Counted from the first letter of the stretch, positions 55,507 through 63,760 are shown. The stretch: DNA of 64,000 bases from NCEH01 sp002257205 (GCF_043195105.1 NZ_JBAFWO010000004.1); one strand, 5' to 3'. Translations and numbers: made by a program. The notes: a model not told the origin generated them from the letters alone.

Positions 55507-55818
55507 TCATTCGCGATATAACCGCGAGGCGCCGTCTGCCGGTCCGCTGTCATTGTCATTGTCCCAGCGCGGGCTGGGCGCCGGGGAGAGCGGCGGGGCC
55601 AGCGGACGCTGGGCTTTGCCGGGGGTCTCTCCGTCGCCGATGGCGGCCGAGACCGCGCGCAGATGCCGGCGCTCCTCGTCCGGGCCGTGGGATTTGCGCG
55701 GGCGGGCATAATCACGCGGCGCCTGGGCGGGCGTGAATTCGCACTGGTCATATCCATGCGGCGTCAAAAGGCCCTGAGGCATGGTCTTTTCGGCCGGGTC
55801 GTGTCGCGGTCCGGGCAT
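55507..55818 (-). CDS. Small hydrophilic protein of unknown function under an EcfG promoter
   Basis: 103 residues, MPGPRHDPAEKTMPQGLLTP, charged and Pro-rich (RPRKSHGPDEERRHLRAVSA, LAPPLSPAPSPRWDNDNDSG), probably disordered; no family recognised. A strong GGAGGAG ribosome site lies eight bases before the ATG, and an exact EcfG promoter (55854-55878) about 36 bases upstream. The combination of promoter, leader length and ribosome site makes it a real gene despite the odd composition. Confidence 0.65.
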   Translation of the reverse strand: MPGPRHDPAEKTMPQGLLTPHGYDQCEFTPAQAPRDYARPRKSHGPDEERRHLRAVSAAIGDGETPGKAQRPLAPPLSPAPSPRWDNDNDSGPADGASRLYRE

Positions 55819-55853
55819 TCTGCTCTCCTCCGCCTATGCACTATTCGCAAACA

Positions 55854-55878
55854 AACGCGGCGCCGAGGGGTTTGTTCC
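55854..55878 (-). promoter_or_regulatory. Sigma-EcfG promoter of the unknown small gene
   Basis: Minus strand GGAAC - 16 nt - CGTT, exact. Confidence 0.7.
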
Positions 55879-55936
55879 GGCGGATCGGGCGGCGGTGCAA
55901 AATATTCCGTTCCGTTACAAAGCCCGGCGTGAGGCG

Positions 55937-55961
55937 GGAACTGCGGCCGCGCGAGACGGTT
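55937..55961 (+). promoter_or_regulatory. Near-consensus EcfG promoter of the DUF1328 gene
   Basis: GGAAC - 16 nt - GGTT, one mismatch in the -10, 81 bases upstream of the start at 56043. Confidence 0.5.
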
Positions 55962-56042
55962 GACAGGGCAAGGCTTCATTTGCCCCGCAGCGTACCGCGA
56001 CAGGACGCGTCGCCGCCGGGGCGCAACACGAAAGGCAATGCC

Positions 56043-56225
56043 ATGATCAGCTGGGCCATTACGTTTCTTGTGGTCGCCTTGGTCGCCGCGGTCCTCGGCT
56101 TCGGCGCCATCGCCGGCACCGCCATCGAGATCGCGAAGATCATCTTCTATGTGGCGATCGTTCTGTTTCTCATCTCCGCGGTCGTTGGCTTCATGCGGCG
56201 TGGCGGCGGACCGAGCGTGCCCTGA
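56043..56225 (+). CDS. DUF1328 (YtjA-like) two-TM small membrane protein
   Basis: 60 residues: MISWAITFLVVALVAAVLGF, a short GAIAGTAIEIAK loop, then IIFYVAIVLFLISAVVGFM. This is the DUF1328 signature; the family is widely stress-induced but has no known mechanism. AAAGG precedes the ATG. Own terminator at 56268. Confidence 0.9.
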   Translation: MISWAITFLVVALVAAVLGFGAIAGTAIEIAKIIFYVAIVLFLISAVVGFMRRGGGPSVP

Positions 56226-56267
56226 CAGGCTCTGCTTGCCGGGCCGACGGCCCGGCTTGGATTTGCG

Positions 56268-56293
56268 AACCCCGGCTTCGGCCGGGGTTTTCG
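56268..56293 (+). terminator. Rho-independent terminator of the DUF1328 gene
   Basis: AACCCCGGC-TTCG-GCCGGGGTT stem with a tetraloop, followed by TTTCG. Confidence 0.85.
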
Positions 56294-56307
56294 TGTACGC
56301 GGAAGTT

Positions 56308-56339
56308 AAAAAAATGGCGGACCGCAGATCGGCCCGCCA
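56308..56339 (-). terminator. Possible minus-strand terminator
   Basis: TGGCGG/CCGCCA stem with a 13-nt loop followed on the minus strand by seven T. Confidence 0.4.
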
Positions 56340-56440
56340 ATGAAGATGACTTGGAGGCGTCGGCACCAAGCCGACACGACATCAACATCCTACCCCGGCT
56401 CAGGTTCCATGCGAAGCCGGGCCTCGCGGAAAATAAAAGG

Positions 56441-56474
56441 TAAAAATAAAAGGGCGCCCGGTGAGGGGCGCCCT
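56441..56474 (-). terminator. Terminator of the glycine-zipper lipoprotein gene
   Basis: AGGGCGCC/GGCGCCCT stem with 8-nt loop followed on the minus strand by TTTATTTTT. Confidence 0.8.
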
Positions 56475-56523
56475 GATTGCTTGCTACCCCAAGATCAGGG
56501 GCAAATGATGCGTCCGGGACGCC

Positions 56524-56799
56524 TCAGGGGCAGGTGACGCGATAGGAATTGCCATAGGCGTCGCGCGCCCAGCAGGCCTTGGGGGTGGTGGCCGCGCCGA
56601 CGATGGCGCCGGTGGCGCCCCCGAGCACGCCGCCCACCACGGCGCCGCCGGCCGTGCCGGTGGCCGCGCCGCCGATCAGGGCGCCCGCGCCCGCGCCGAG
56701 CAGACCACCGCCGACAGCGCGGTCGGATTGCGAATACTGACTGCAGCCGCCGAGCGCCAAAGCCGCCGCGAACACGATGATAGCCGCCCTCATTTTCAT
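56524..56799 (-). CDS. Glycine-zipper lipoprotein
   Basis: 91 residues. Lipoprotein signal MKMRAAIIVFAAALALGGCS (lipobox LGGC, Cys19). Then a glycine-zipper stretch GGGLLGAGAGALIGGAATGT repeated as GGAVVGGVLGGATGAIVGAA, and a C-terminal CWARDAYGNSYRVTCP with two Cys. An envelope-anchored protein of the SlyB/OsmB-like group; the role is unknown. A start two codons later (56793) is equally possible. Confidence 0.85.
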   Translation of the reverse strand: MKMRAAIIVFAAALALGGCSQYSQSDRAVGGGLLGAGAGALIGGAATGTAGGAVVGGVLGGATGAIVGAATTPKACWARDAYGNSYRVTCP

Positions 56800-56903
56800 C
56801 TCCACATATCCTTGTCGCCGGCGGGCGCCGGGATGCGTCCGGCCGATTGACTCTTTTTGCCCTCGTCGGCGGCCGGCGGACAACCCGCCGAACGAGGGAA
56901 TCC

Positions 56904-57287
56904 TCAGCGCCGCCGCGACGGCGTACCCGTCATAGCATACAGCACGTACCCGACGGTCAACCCCACGACCACCGCGCCCAGCAGGATTGATCCGGGCTTG
57001 CGGGCCACCAGATCATGAGCATGGTCGACGACGTCATCAATGTGACGCCCTGCCTCGTGGCGCCCCTTGCGGGCCAGGGAGAGGCCGTCAGCGGCGAGGC
57101 TGGCGGCCTCCCGCTCCAGTGATTTGACGGCGCTGCCAATATAGCGCCCGGCTTCGTGTCGCGGTGTCCGCGTATTCTCTTCGGCAGCACCCGCAAGGGC
57201 CTCGCCCAACAGGGTAATATCGTTGCGCAGAGCCTCTAGCCGCTTGGAAATGTCAGCGGTGGATGAGTGGGATCCATATCCGAACAT
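56904..57287 (-). CDS. DUF883-like membrane-anchored protein (second copy)
   Basis: 127 residues. Helical N-terminal part (ADISKRLEALRNDITLLGEA), a duplicated RHEAGRYIGSAV / RHEAGRHIDDVV segment, and a C-terminal TM PGSILLGAVVVGLTVGYVLY-AM. Same ElaB/YqjD architecture as 50122-50436. Exact EcfG promoter at 57316-57340 with a leader of about 22 bases. Confidence 0.78.
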   Translation of the reverse strand: MFGYGSHSSTADISKRLEALRNDITLLGEALAGAAEENTRTPRHEAGRYIGSAVKSLEREAASLAADGLSLARKGRHEAGRHIDDVVDHAHDLVARKPGSILLGAVVVGLTVGYVLYAMTGTPSRRR

Positions 57288-57315
57288 TAGACAGTCTCCA
57301 TGAGTTCACGGAGAA

Positions 57316-57340
57316 AACGCGCACGAGTGCGGACGGTTCC
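57316..57340 (-). promoter_or_regulatory. Sigma-EcfG promoter of the second DUF883-like gene
   Basis: Minus strand GGAAC - 16 nt - CGTT, exact. Confidence 0.75.
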
Positions 57341-57425
57341 GGCCGAGGTCGCGGTTGATCTACAAAATCGGGCTTCAGCCACGCTTCAGAATTGACCATG
57401 GCGCTTTTTTGGTCGCATGTTAGGG

Positions 57426-57451
57426 GAACCTGAGGCCAAGCGGAGACGTTT
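57426..57451 (+). promoter_or_regulatory. Sigma-EcfG promoter of otsBA
   Basis: GGAAC - 17 nt - CGTT, 31 bases upstream of the otsB start. Confidence 0.7.
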
Positions 57452-57482
57452 CAATGGCGATAATCACTGAACGGACGCTTCA

Positions 57483-58355
57483 ATGTCGACCCTGGAATCG
57501 GGTTTTTCTCCGTCATCTCCGCCTCGGCGCCCAGCCTCCAAGGGAAAAGAGATAGAGGTGGGTAAGGTTGGCGCCGCGAACAGCGGCGTCAACGTGGGGC
57601 TCGGGCAAGCGCTCATCGAGCGGCTAGACCCTCTGACTTGTGCCTTTTTCTTCGATGTTGACGGGACGTTAGTCGACATTGCTGACCACCCTGATGCGAT
57701 CATTGTTCCGGCTGAGCTGCGGGACAATCTTTCGGCGCTTCAGGATCGGGCGGCCGGCGCGCTGGCGCTCGTAAGTGGCCGATCCGTCGAGGGGCTCGAC
57801 CGGGTGTTCGATCCGCTCCGTCTGCCCTGCTCTGGAATTCACGGGGCCCAGATGCGCCCCGCCCCAAATGCCGGGATTACCTCGGCGGCACAGCCGCTGC
57901 CGGATGATTTGCGGGAGCAATTGCGCACGATCGCCGATGACCTGGACGGCGTGATGGCCGAGGATAAGGGTGCGAGCGTCGCCATGCATTATCGTGGGGC
58001 GCCCTCCATCGGCCCGGTGCTGGAGGGCATGCTCCATACCCTGGTGGATCAAAGCTTCGGCCGCCTTGTGGTGCTGCCGGGGCGCATGGTGTTCGAGGTG
58101 AAGCAGGCGGGCCACGACAAAGGGCTCGCCATTCGCGCCTTCATGAAGGTGCCAGCGTTTGCCGGCCGCACCCCGGTATTCCTGGGCGATGACGTGACCG
58201 ATCAGGCGGGATTCGCCGCCGTTTCCGCCCTCGGCGGTGTCGCTGTTTCCGTCGGCCGCCGGTTTCCCGGTGTCCATGCCGTCCTGTCGGAACCGGCAGA
58301 CGTGCGTGCGCTCATCGCCACCCTGGCGGCGAACCCCATCGAACGGAGGAATTGA
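57483..58355 (+). CDS. otsB: Trehalose-6-phosphate phosphatase
   Basis: 290 residues, HAD superfamily. Motif I AFFFDVDGTLVDIADHPDAI, motif II ALVSGRSVEGLD, the GIHGAQMR substrate segment, and motif III/IV GHDKGLAIRAFM with VFLGDDVTDQAGFAAV. It removes phosphate from trehalose-6-phosphate made by OtsA. The N-terminal 45 residues are Ser/Pro-rich and extend beyond the usual start, so a shorter product is possible. First gene of otsBA, two bases ahead of otsA. Confidence 0.95.
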   Translation: MSTLESGFSPSSPPRRPASKGKEIEVGKVGAANSGVNVGLGQALIERLDPLTCAFFFDVDGTLVDIADHPDAIIVPAELRDNLSALQDRAAGALALVSGRSVEGLDRVFDPLRLPCSGIHGAQMRPAPNAGITSAAQPLPDDLREQLRTIADDLDGVMAEDKGASVAMHYRGAPSIGPVLEGMLHTLVDQSFGRLVVLPGRMVFEVKQAGHDKGLAIRAFMKVPAFAGRTPVFLGDDVTDQAGFAAVSALGGVAVSVGRRFPGVHAVLSEPADVRALIATLAANPIERRN

Positions 58356-58357
58356 CC

Positions 58358-59830
58358 GTGTCGCGTCTCATCGTCGTATCGAATCGGGTTGCCGTTCCCC
58401 AGCAGGGCGGAAAGACCGCCGCCGGAGGCCTCACCGTCGCCGTCAATGCCGCGCTGAAAGATCGCTCCGGCATCTGGTTTGGCTGGTCCGGCCGCATCAC
58501 CGACACGCCGTCCGATCGTCCGGTGGTGTCGACCCGCGGCAAGATCAAATATGCAGTGGTGGACCTGAAGGACGACGATTATCAGGAATATTACAACGGC
58601 TTCGCCAATCGGGTGCTGTGGCCGATCCTGCATTATCGCGTCGATCTCGCCGAATTCCAGCGAGCAGATCTTTCCGGCTACATTCGTGTCAACCGCAATT
58701 TCGCCGAGCACGTCTCGAAGATCTTGCAGGAAGACGACGTGGTGTGGATCCACGACTACCACATGATGCCGCTGGCGAAATATCTGCGCGAGCGCGGTCA
58801 CAAGAACCGCATCGGCTTCTTCCTGCACATTCCCATGCCGCCGCCGGAACTTCTGGCCACGCTGCCACGCCACGGCGAGATCATCGGCTCGCTCGCGCAT
58901 TATGATCTCGTGGGCTTCCAGACCGAAAGCGACCGCGACAATTTCGGCCGCTATCTGGAGACCCGCGGCGGGCAGGCGACATCCGACGGCACGGCCTATG
59001 ATATCGCCGGCCGGCGCGTGAAGATCGGCGCCTTTCCCGTCGCCATCGAGACCGACGCTTTCGCCCGCCGTGCCCGCCATGCTGGCCGTACCGCCTATGT
59101 GAAGAGTTTCGGCGAAAGCCTCACCGGCAAGAAGCTGATCCTCGGGGTGGATCGGCTCGATTATTCCAAGGGCATTCCCAATCGCCTGGAAGCCTACGAA
59201 CATCTGCTGCGCACCGCGCCCGAGCTGCATCAGAAGATGACCCTGGTGCAGATCACGCCCAAGAGCCGCACCGAGGTGCCCGAATATATCGAGATGGATC
59301 GCTTCATCTCCCACAAGGCCGGGCAGATCAACGGGCTGTATGGCGATGTCTCCTGGACGCCGCTGCGCTATGTGAACAAGACCTATTCACGCTCGGCGCT
59401 CGCGGGGTTCTACCGGCTGGCCGACGTCGCGCTCGTCACCCCGCTGCGCGACGGCATGAACCTGGTCGCCAAGGAGTTCGTCGCCGCGCAGAAGCCGGAC
59501 GATCCCGGCGTGCTGGTGCTCTCGCAATTCGCAGGCGCGGCGGCGGAGCTGTCCGGCGGCGCGCTGATGGTGAACCCGCATGAGACCGAGGGCATGGCGC
59601 TCGCCCTGCGGCGCGCCCTGGAAATGCCGCTCGACGAACGGCTCGAACGCCATGCCCGCATGATGGCGGTGCTGAAGCGCAATGACATCGACAGCTGGGC
59701 GCAATCCTTCCTGGAAGCGCTCAACGAGAAGCCGCGCGTTGCCGCCAGCCATTTCGTCAGCCGCTCGCCGCTCCAGAGCCTGAGCTTCGGCACCGGCTGG
59801 CACGGCGTGCACCGGCCGCAGGGCTTGTGA
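58358..59830 (+). CDS. otsA: Trehalose-6-phosphate synthase (UDP-forming), GTG start
   Basis: 490 residues, GT20. Substrate motifs GGLTVAVNAALKD, FGWSGRITDTP, VWIHDYHMMPLAKYLRERG, GVDRLDYSKGIPNRLEAYEH and the UDP-glucose site LRDGMNLVAKEFVAAQ with LSQFAGAAAELSGGALMVNP are all present. Makes trehalose-6-phosphate from UDP-glucose and glucose-6-phosphate. GGAGG lies eight bases before the GTG at 58358; a TTG at 58352 overlaps the otsB stop. In an operon under an EcfG promoter, so trehalose synthesis is tied to the general stress response. Confidence 0.95.
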   Translation: MSRLIVVSNRVAVPQQGGKTAAGGLTVAVNAALKDRSGIWFGWSGRITDTPSDRPVVSTRGKIKYAVVDLKDDDYQEYYNGFANRVLWPILHYRVDLAEFQRADLSGYIRVNRNFAEHVSKILQEDDVVWIHDYHMMPLAKYLRERGHKNRIGFFLHIPMPPPELLATLPRHGEIIGSLAHYDLVGFQTESDRDNFGRYLETRGGQATSDGTAYDIAGRRVKIGAFPVAIETDAFARRARHAGRTAYVKSFGESLTGKKLILGVDRLDYSKGIPNRLEAYEHLLRTAPELHQKMTLVQITPKSRTEVPEYIEMDRFISHKAGQINGLYGDVSWTPLRYVNKTYSRSALAGFYRLADVALVTPLRDGMNLVAKEFVAAQKPDDPGVLVLSQFAGAAAELSGGALMVNPHETEGMALALRRALEMPLDERLERHARMMAVLKRNDIDSWAQSFLEALNEKPRVAASHFVSRSPLQSLSFGTGWHGVHRPQGL

Positions 59831-59964
59831 CGCGGCGGGCCGGCCTTCTCGCGAGACCAAAGTCGACCGTTCTGGATGCTGACGGCCGTGACGCCGCTTG
59901 CGGGCGGGAGAACCGCGCTTTTTTTGTTGGCGCGCCTCGCAAGCCGATATAGATAGCGCCTGAT

Positions 59965-60049
59965 GCGGGTGTGGTGGAACTGGTAGACGCGCCGGACTCA
60001 AAATCCGGTTCCGAAAGGAGTGTCGGTTCGATTCCGACCACCCGCACCA
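59965..60049 (+). tRNA. tRNA-Leu (anticodon CAA)
   Basis: 85 bases with class II long variable arm. Acceptor GCGGGTG pairs with CACCCGC, anticodon loop CTCAAAA, T arm GTCGG-TTCGATT-CCGAC, and encoded ACCA at the 3' end. Marks the boundary between the otsBA region and the eroded DNA to the right, a frequent integration site type. Confidence 0.97.
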
Positions 60050-60239
60050 TCTTCTTGAAGGAATCCGACGCGGCTCGTTCGAGCCGGGTCACACGCTCCG
60101 GGACCGAAGGAGCCGTGAACATTGCGTTGCCTGATTGCCCTCGAATCTTCGCCACCGCTTCAAAAGCGACGGAAACCGACCGCGAAGATCGCATCCGGTT
60201 GGCTGGTCATCCGACCAGATGAAATGGTGGTCGTTTCGA

Positions 60240-61175
60240 TCAACACCCGCGGGTGAAGGCTGTTGCTGCGCCCCTTCGGAATGTTCTGGGTGACTGACCG
60301 GTGACGCGCTTGAAGGCATTGCTGAACGCGCTTTCGGACGTATAGCCGAGCGATCTGGCGATCGCCGACACGGGAGTTTCCTCATCCCGCAGCGCGCGCT
60401 CCGCAAGCCGCATGCGCCATTCGGTGAGGTAGGTCAGTGGGGCCACGCCCGCGACTGTCCTGAAATGGAAGGCAAAGCTCGCTCGAGACATGGCGCATGC
60501 TCTGGCAAGCTCTTCCAGATGCCAGGGACGATCGGGCTCCCCGTGCATCAGGCGTAGTGCCGGAGCGATGCGCGGGTCCGCCAGGGCGCGCAGCCAACTG
60601 GGCGGCATGAGACCAGACGTTTGCAGATGGGCGCGCAAGATCTGGATGAAAAGCAGCTGCGCAAGCTGCGCCGATGCGAGCTGCGCGCCGGGCAAAGCGG
60701 CGTCCCGTTCCTCGACAAGCTGATCGAGCAGCCACCGAAACGCTGTTGCTTGTCGGGATGCGGCCGGCACATGAATCCAAGCCGGCAGGACATCCGCCAG
60801 CAGCCGGCCGCTGACCGGATCAAGCAGAACATGCCCACCGATATGCGCAAAGTCCCGGCCATCACCGAGTTGCGTGGTCGACCGGCCAGCCCCTGAAAAC
60901 AGTTCCATCGCGTCGATCGGTTCGACATCCGGAGCGCTGGCCAGAACGAAAGACCGTCGTGCCGCCAGAAGCCCCACATCTCCGGTTTCGAAATGAACAG
61001 GCGTGGCCTCTCCCTCGATGCTGACCCAGCAATGCCCCTTCACGACCGCGAAGAACTTGATCTTGTCCGGCGCGGGGAAGCGGATCGCCCATGGTCCACC
61101 GGCCGTGAAACTGCCCGTCACCAGGGATTCGGCATTCGTGAACTTCAGGATGTCGGAGAAGGGGTCTGTGCTCAT
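60240..61175 (-). CDS. AraC-family regulator with N-terminal cupin (RclR-like)
   Basis: 311 residues. N-terminal cupin_6 domain (KFFAVVKGHCWVSIEGEATP, FETGDVGLLAARRSFVLASA). C-terminal double HTH: LEELARACAMSRASFAFHFR and SAIARSLGYTSESAFSNAFK followed by RVTGQSPRTFRR. Start MSTDPFSDILKF at 61175. It is divergent from the AKR remnant and epimerase at 61.4-62.7 kb, which were probably its targets. Confidence 0.9.
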   Translation of the reverse strand: MSTDPFSDILKFTNAESLVTGSFTAGGPWAIRFPAPDKIKFFAVVKGHCWVSIEGEATPVHFETGDVGLLAARRSFVLASAPDVEPIDAMELFSGAGRSTTQLGDGRDFAHIGGHVLLDPVSGRLLADVLPAWIHVPAASRQATAFRWLLDQLVEERDAALPGAQLASAQLAQLLFIQILRAHLQTSGLMPPSWLRALADPRIAPALRLMHGEPDRPWHLEELARACAMSRASFAFHFRTVAGVAPLTYLTEWRMRLAERALRDEETPVSAIARSLGYTSESAFSNAFKRVTGQSPRTFRRGAATAFTRGC

Positions 61176-61247
61176 TTTCGTACTATCGCGAAAGTCATAT
61201 GGACGATCAAGCATTCACAGTCCAGTTTCGGAGGTCTAGATGTGGTG

Positions 61248-61307
61248 CAGCAAGCCAGCAAGCCAGCAAGCCAGCAAGCCAGCAAGCCAGCAAGCCAGCA
61301 AGCCAGC
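61248..61307. repeat. 8-bp tandem repeat (CAGCAAGC)n
   Basis: Seven and a half perfect copies of CAGCAAGC, between the AraC gene and the aldo/keto reductase remnant. Eight is not a multiple of three, so it could phase-vary any frame across it, but here it is intergenic. Confidence 0.9.
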
Positions 61308-61398
61308 GATCCGGCGCCGCCGATGCGGAGCTTGCCGAGCTTTCATCGCGCAGGGCGGCCCCACGCATAGGCGGCAGATCATCGGGAGACGATCATTC

Positions 61399-61660
61399 AT
61401 GACATTGGGCAAACGACGCCTTGGCCGCCAGGGGCTGGAAGTCGGCGCGATCGGGCTTGGGTGCATGGGTATGAGCCAGTCCTACGGTCCGGCGGACGAG
61501 GCGACAGCGTGGTCCTCGCCCCCAACATCGCCTTTCGCTTCGAGAACGGACGCCAGATCGGCGCCGAAACCGACAGCCGGCCCGATACCGTTCGCAAAGC
61601 GGTCGAAGGCTGCCTGCGGCGGCTTCAGAGTGATCACATCGATCTGCTTGACGTGAAGGG
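61399..61660 (+). pseudogene. Aldo/keto reductase remnant
   Basis: The N-terminus MTLGKRRLGRQGLEVGAIGL then CMGMSQSYGPADEA is a perfect AKR start. At about 61505 the reading frame shifts, and the next recognisable part is VVLAPNIAFRFENGRQIG and DTVRKAVEGCLRRLQSDHID in another frame. In intact AKRs these two parts are about 60 residues apart, so an internal deletion with frame change has occurred, and everything after DHIDLL (two thirds of the enzyme) is missing. Confidence 0.82.
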
Positions 61661-61708
61661 CAGCCGGGACATGGGCCGACCTTCGGACCGAACCGGATGG
61701 AGATCGAC

Positions 61709-62740
61709 ATGAACGACAAATCGGTGGTCGTTACCGGCGGCACGGGTTTCATCGCCCAGTACTGCATCATGGCCCTGCTGGACGCCGGCTATTTCGTGCG
61801 CACGACCGTCCGCTCGCTGTCGCGGGAAGCGGAAGTGCGTGGCAACCTGAAGACCGGCGGCGCCGAGCCCGGTGGTCGCCTGTCGTTCGTGGCCGCCGAT
61901 CTCACCGCCGATGAAGGCTGGGCCGAGGCTGCTGCGGGCTGCACCTATGTCATGCACGGCGCCTCCCCGACGCCATCGGGGGACCAGACTCGCGAGCAGG
62001 ACTGGATCAAACCCGCCGTCGACGGCAATCTCCGCATCCTGCGCGCCGCCCGTGACGCCGGGGTCAAGCGGGTGGTGCTGACCTCGGCCTTTGGCGCGAT
62101 CGGCGTCGGGCACAAGCCAGATTATCCTCGGCCCTTCAAGGAGACGGATTGGAGCGACCTGACGGGTAACGTCGCGCCGTATCAGAAGTCGAAAACGCTG
62201 TCGGAACGCGCGGCGTGGGATTTCGTGGCGCGGGAAGGGCGGGGGCTCGAACTTGCGGCGATCAATCCGGTCGCCGTTCTCGGGCCGGCTCTCGGTCCCG
62301 ATTTTTCCCACTCCATCCGCTTGATCAAGAACCTGATGGACGGGCAGCGCGGCTGCCCGAAGATCAAATCCTGCTTCGTCGACGTCCGCGATGTGGCGGA
62401 TCTGCACCTGCGCGCCATGACCGACCCCGCCGCCAATGGCGAGCGCTTCCTGGCGACGTCCGGGGAGAGCCTCTGGATGGTCGAGGTCGCAAAGATCCTG
62501 CGCCAGCGGATGGGCCATGCGGCGAACAGGGTGCCGACGTGGGTGGTGCCCAACTGGCTGGTGCGCATTGCCGCGCGTCGGAACCCGGCATTGAAGGGGA
62601 TCGCGCCGATGCTCAGCTACAACATGAGCGCCTCGGGCGAAAAGGCCGGACGCCTGCTCGGCTGGAAACCGGGTGCGCCTGAAGAGGCCATCATCGCCAC
62701 CGCCGAAAGCCTGATCCAGCTCGGTCTGGTGAGCAAGTAA
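61709..62740 (+). CDS. NAD-dependent epimerase/dihydroflavonol-reductase-like SDR
   Basis: 343 residues, extended SDR. Cofactor motif VVTGGTGFIAQYCIMALLDA, active-site Tyr/Lys in VAPYQKSKTLSERAA, and FVDVRDVADLHLRAM typical of dihydroflavonol-4-reductase/aldehyde reductase-like members. Start MNDKSVVVTGG at 61709 with GGAG nine bases ahead (an ATG at 61697 is also open). Intact, although flanked by fragments. Substrate unknown; probably reduces an aldehyde or ketone. Confidence 0.87.
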   Translation: MNDKSVVVTGGTGFIAQYCIMALLDAGYFVRTTVRSLSREAEVRGNLKTGGAEPGGRLSFVAADLTADEGWAEAAAGCTYVMHGASPTPSGDQTREQDWIKPAVDGNLRILRAARDAGVKRVVLTSAFGAIGVGHKPDYPRPFKETDWSDLTGNVAPYQKSKTLSERAAWDFVAREGRGLELAAINPVAVLGPALGPDFSHSIRLIKNLMDGQRGCPKIKSCFVDVRDVADLHLRAMTDPAANGERFLATSGESLWMVEVAKILRQRMGHAANRVPTWVVPNWLVRIAARRNPALKGIAPMLSYNMSASGEKAGRLLGWKPGAPEEAIIATAESLIQLGLVSK

Positions 62741-62790
62741 GATCGCCGACCTGAACGAATGCGCCGGGTGCTGAGGCACGGGTGGGCACC

Positions 62791-63040
62791 TCATGTCGCC
62801 CGGCCGGTCGCTCCGGCTTCTGCCTTCCGAGGCGAGACGCCGAAGAGGTCCTGGAACGCCCGGCTGCAGGAGGTGCGCCAGCGCCACCCGTTTTCCTCGG
62901 CGATGATCGCGATCGGCCGGTCCGTCTGCATGATCTCGGCGCGGATGCGGAACAGGCGCCAACGCGCCACATAGTCCATCGGCGTCAGGCCGGTCCGCCG
63001 CCGGAAGATATCGGCAAACGACGACCGCGACATGCCTGCT
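62791..63040 (-). pseudogene. AraC-family regulator fragment (C-terminal HTH only)
   Basis: MSRSSFADIFRRRTGLTPMD, YVARWRLFRIRAEIMQTDRP and SRAFQDLFGVSPRKAEA make up most of an AraC DNA-binding domain. The first helices and the whole ligand domain are missing. Near 63040 the sequence joins unrelated plus-strand remnant DNA. Confidence 0.75.
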
Positions 63041-63192
63041 TCCGCGCCGAGGCGTCGCGCTATCCGAACTGGATGCTCACCTACAATGCCGCGAGCCAGG
63101 TCCCGAAGGGACATCCGCTTGCCGGGCCGAGCTGGGTCGGCGGCGAAACACCGCTGCGTGCCGAACAGGGAGGTCGGATCGTGGCCAATGTG

Positions 63193-63398
63193 ATGCGTGC
63201 CTGGCAGTTCGACAGGCTGGGTGGAAAAGTCGAACTCGTCGAACGCTTTATTCCCGAGCCGCGCGCGGGCAGTGCCCTGACCGCGCCGGCCTCGTGGATC
63301 TGTCCACCATCCGGCCTCAGTCCGTCTCGCTGGAAGCGCTGACGGAGGCCATGCTCGCCGCGCGTGCCGCCGGAAGTCAGGGCACGCCGATCACCTAA
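63193..63398 (+). pseudogene. Zinc-type alcohol dehydrogenase (MDR) remnant
   Basis: The start MRAWQFDRLGGKVELVERFI is the N-terminus of an MDR/quinone-oxidoreductase. After about 30 residues the frame changes and the last part VDLSTIRPQSVSLEALTEAM then LAARAAGSQGTPIT is the C-terminus of the same kind of enzyme. The middle (about 250 residues) is deleted. Confidence 0.65.
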
Positions 63399-63493
63399 AA
63401 GGTAGAAACAAGGAAGATTCGAGGAAGATCGTTCGAGCGGCTGCGTGGGCTCCGCGACTACCACTTGGTCAGCCAGCCGAGGGGGCACCACAT

Positions 63494-63600
63494 ATGAAGC
63501 ATCGTCATCATCACCGGCGGCAGCCGCGGCCTCGGGGCCAGCATCGCGGTCCACTGCGCCCGGCGCGGTATGGGCGTCATCCTCACCTGTCGCGTCTTCA
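63494..63600 (+). pseudogene. Short-chain dehydrogenase remnant with single-base frameshift
   Basis: ATGAAG is followed by one extra C (63500) and then IVIITGGSRGLGASIAVHCA, RRGMGVILT in the shifted frame, the cofactor-binding start of a classical SDR. The rest is missing or unrecognisable. Confidence 0.7.
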
Positions 63601-63760
63601 CTCCCCTTGCCGCGCCTACCCGCGGGCAGGCGGCACGCGGCCCGAATTCTCCTGAGGACATCGCGAGAGGCGCCGATTTAGCGCTTGTGATCGTGCGCGG
63701 CACGCCGGAGACTCAGGGCCAGATCGGCTCTCAGGTCCAGGCCCGGCGGGAAGAAGTGCG

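Noticed and set aside
61248..61307. CRISPR array
   Set aside because: The repeat is only 8 bp and contiguous, without spacers or cas genes.
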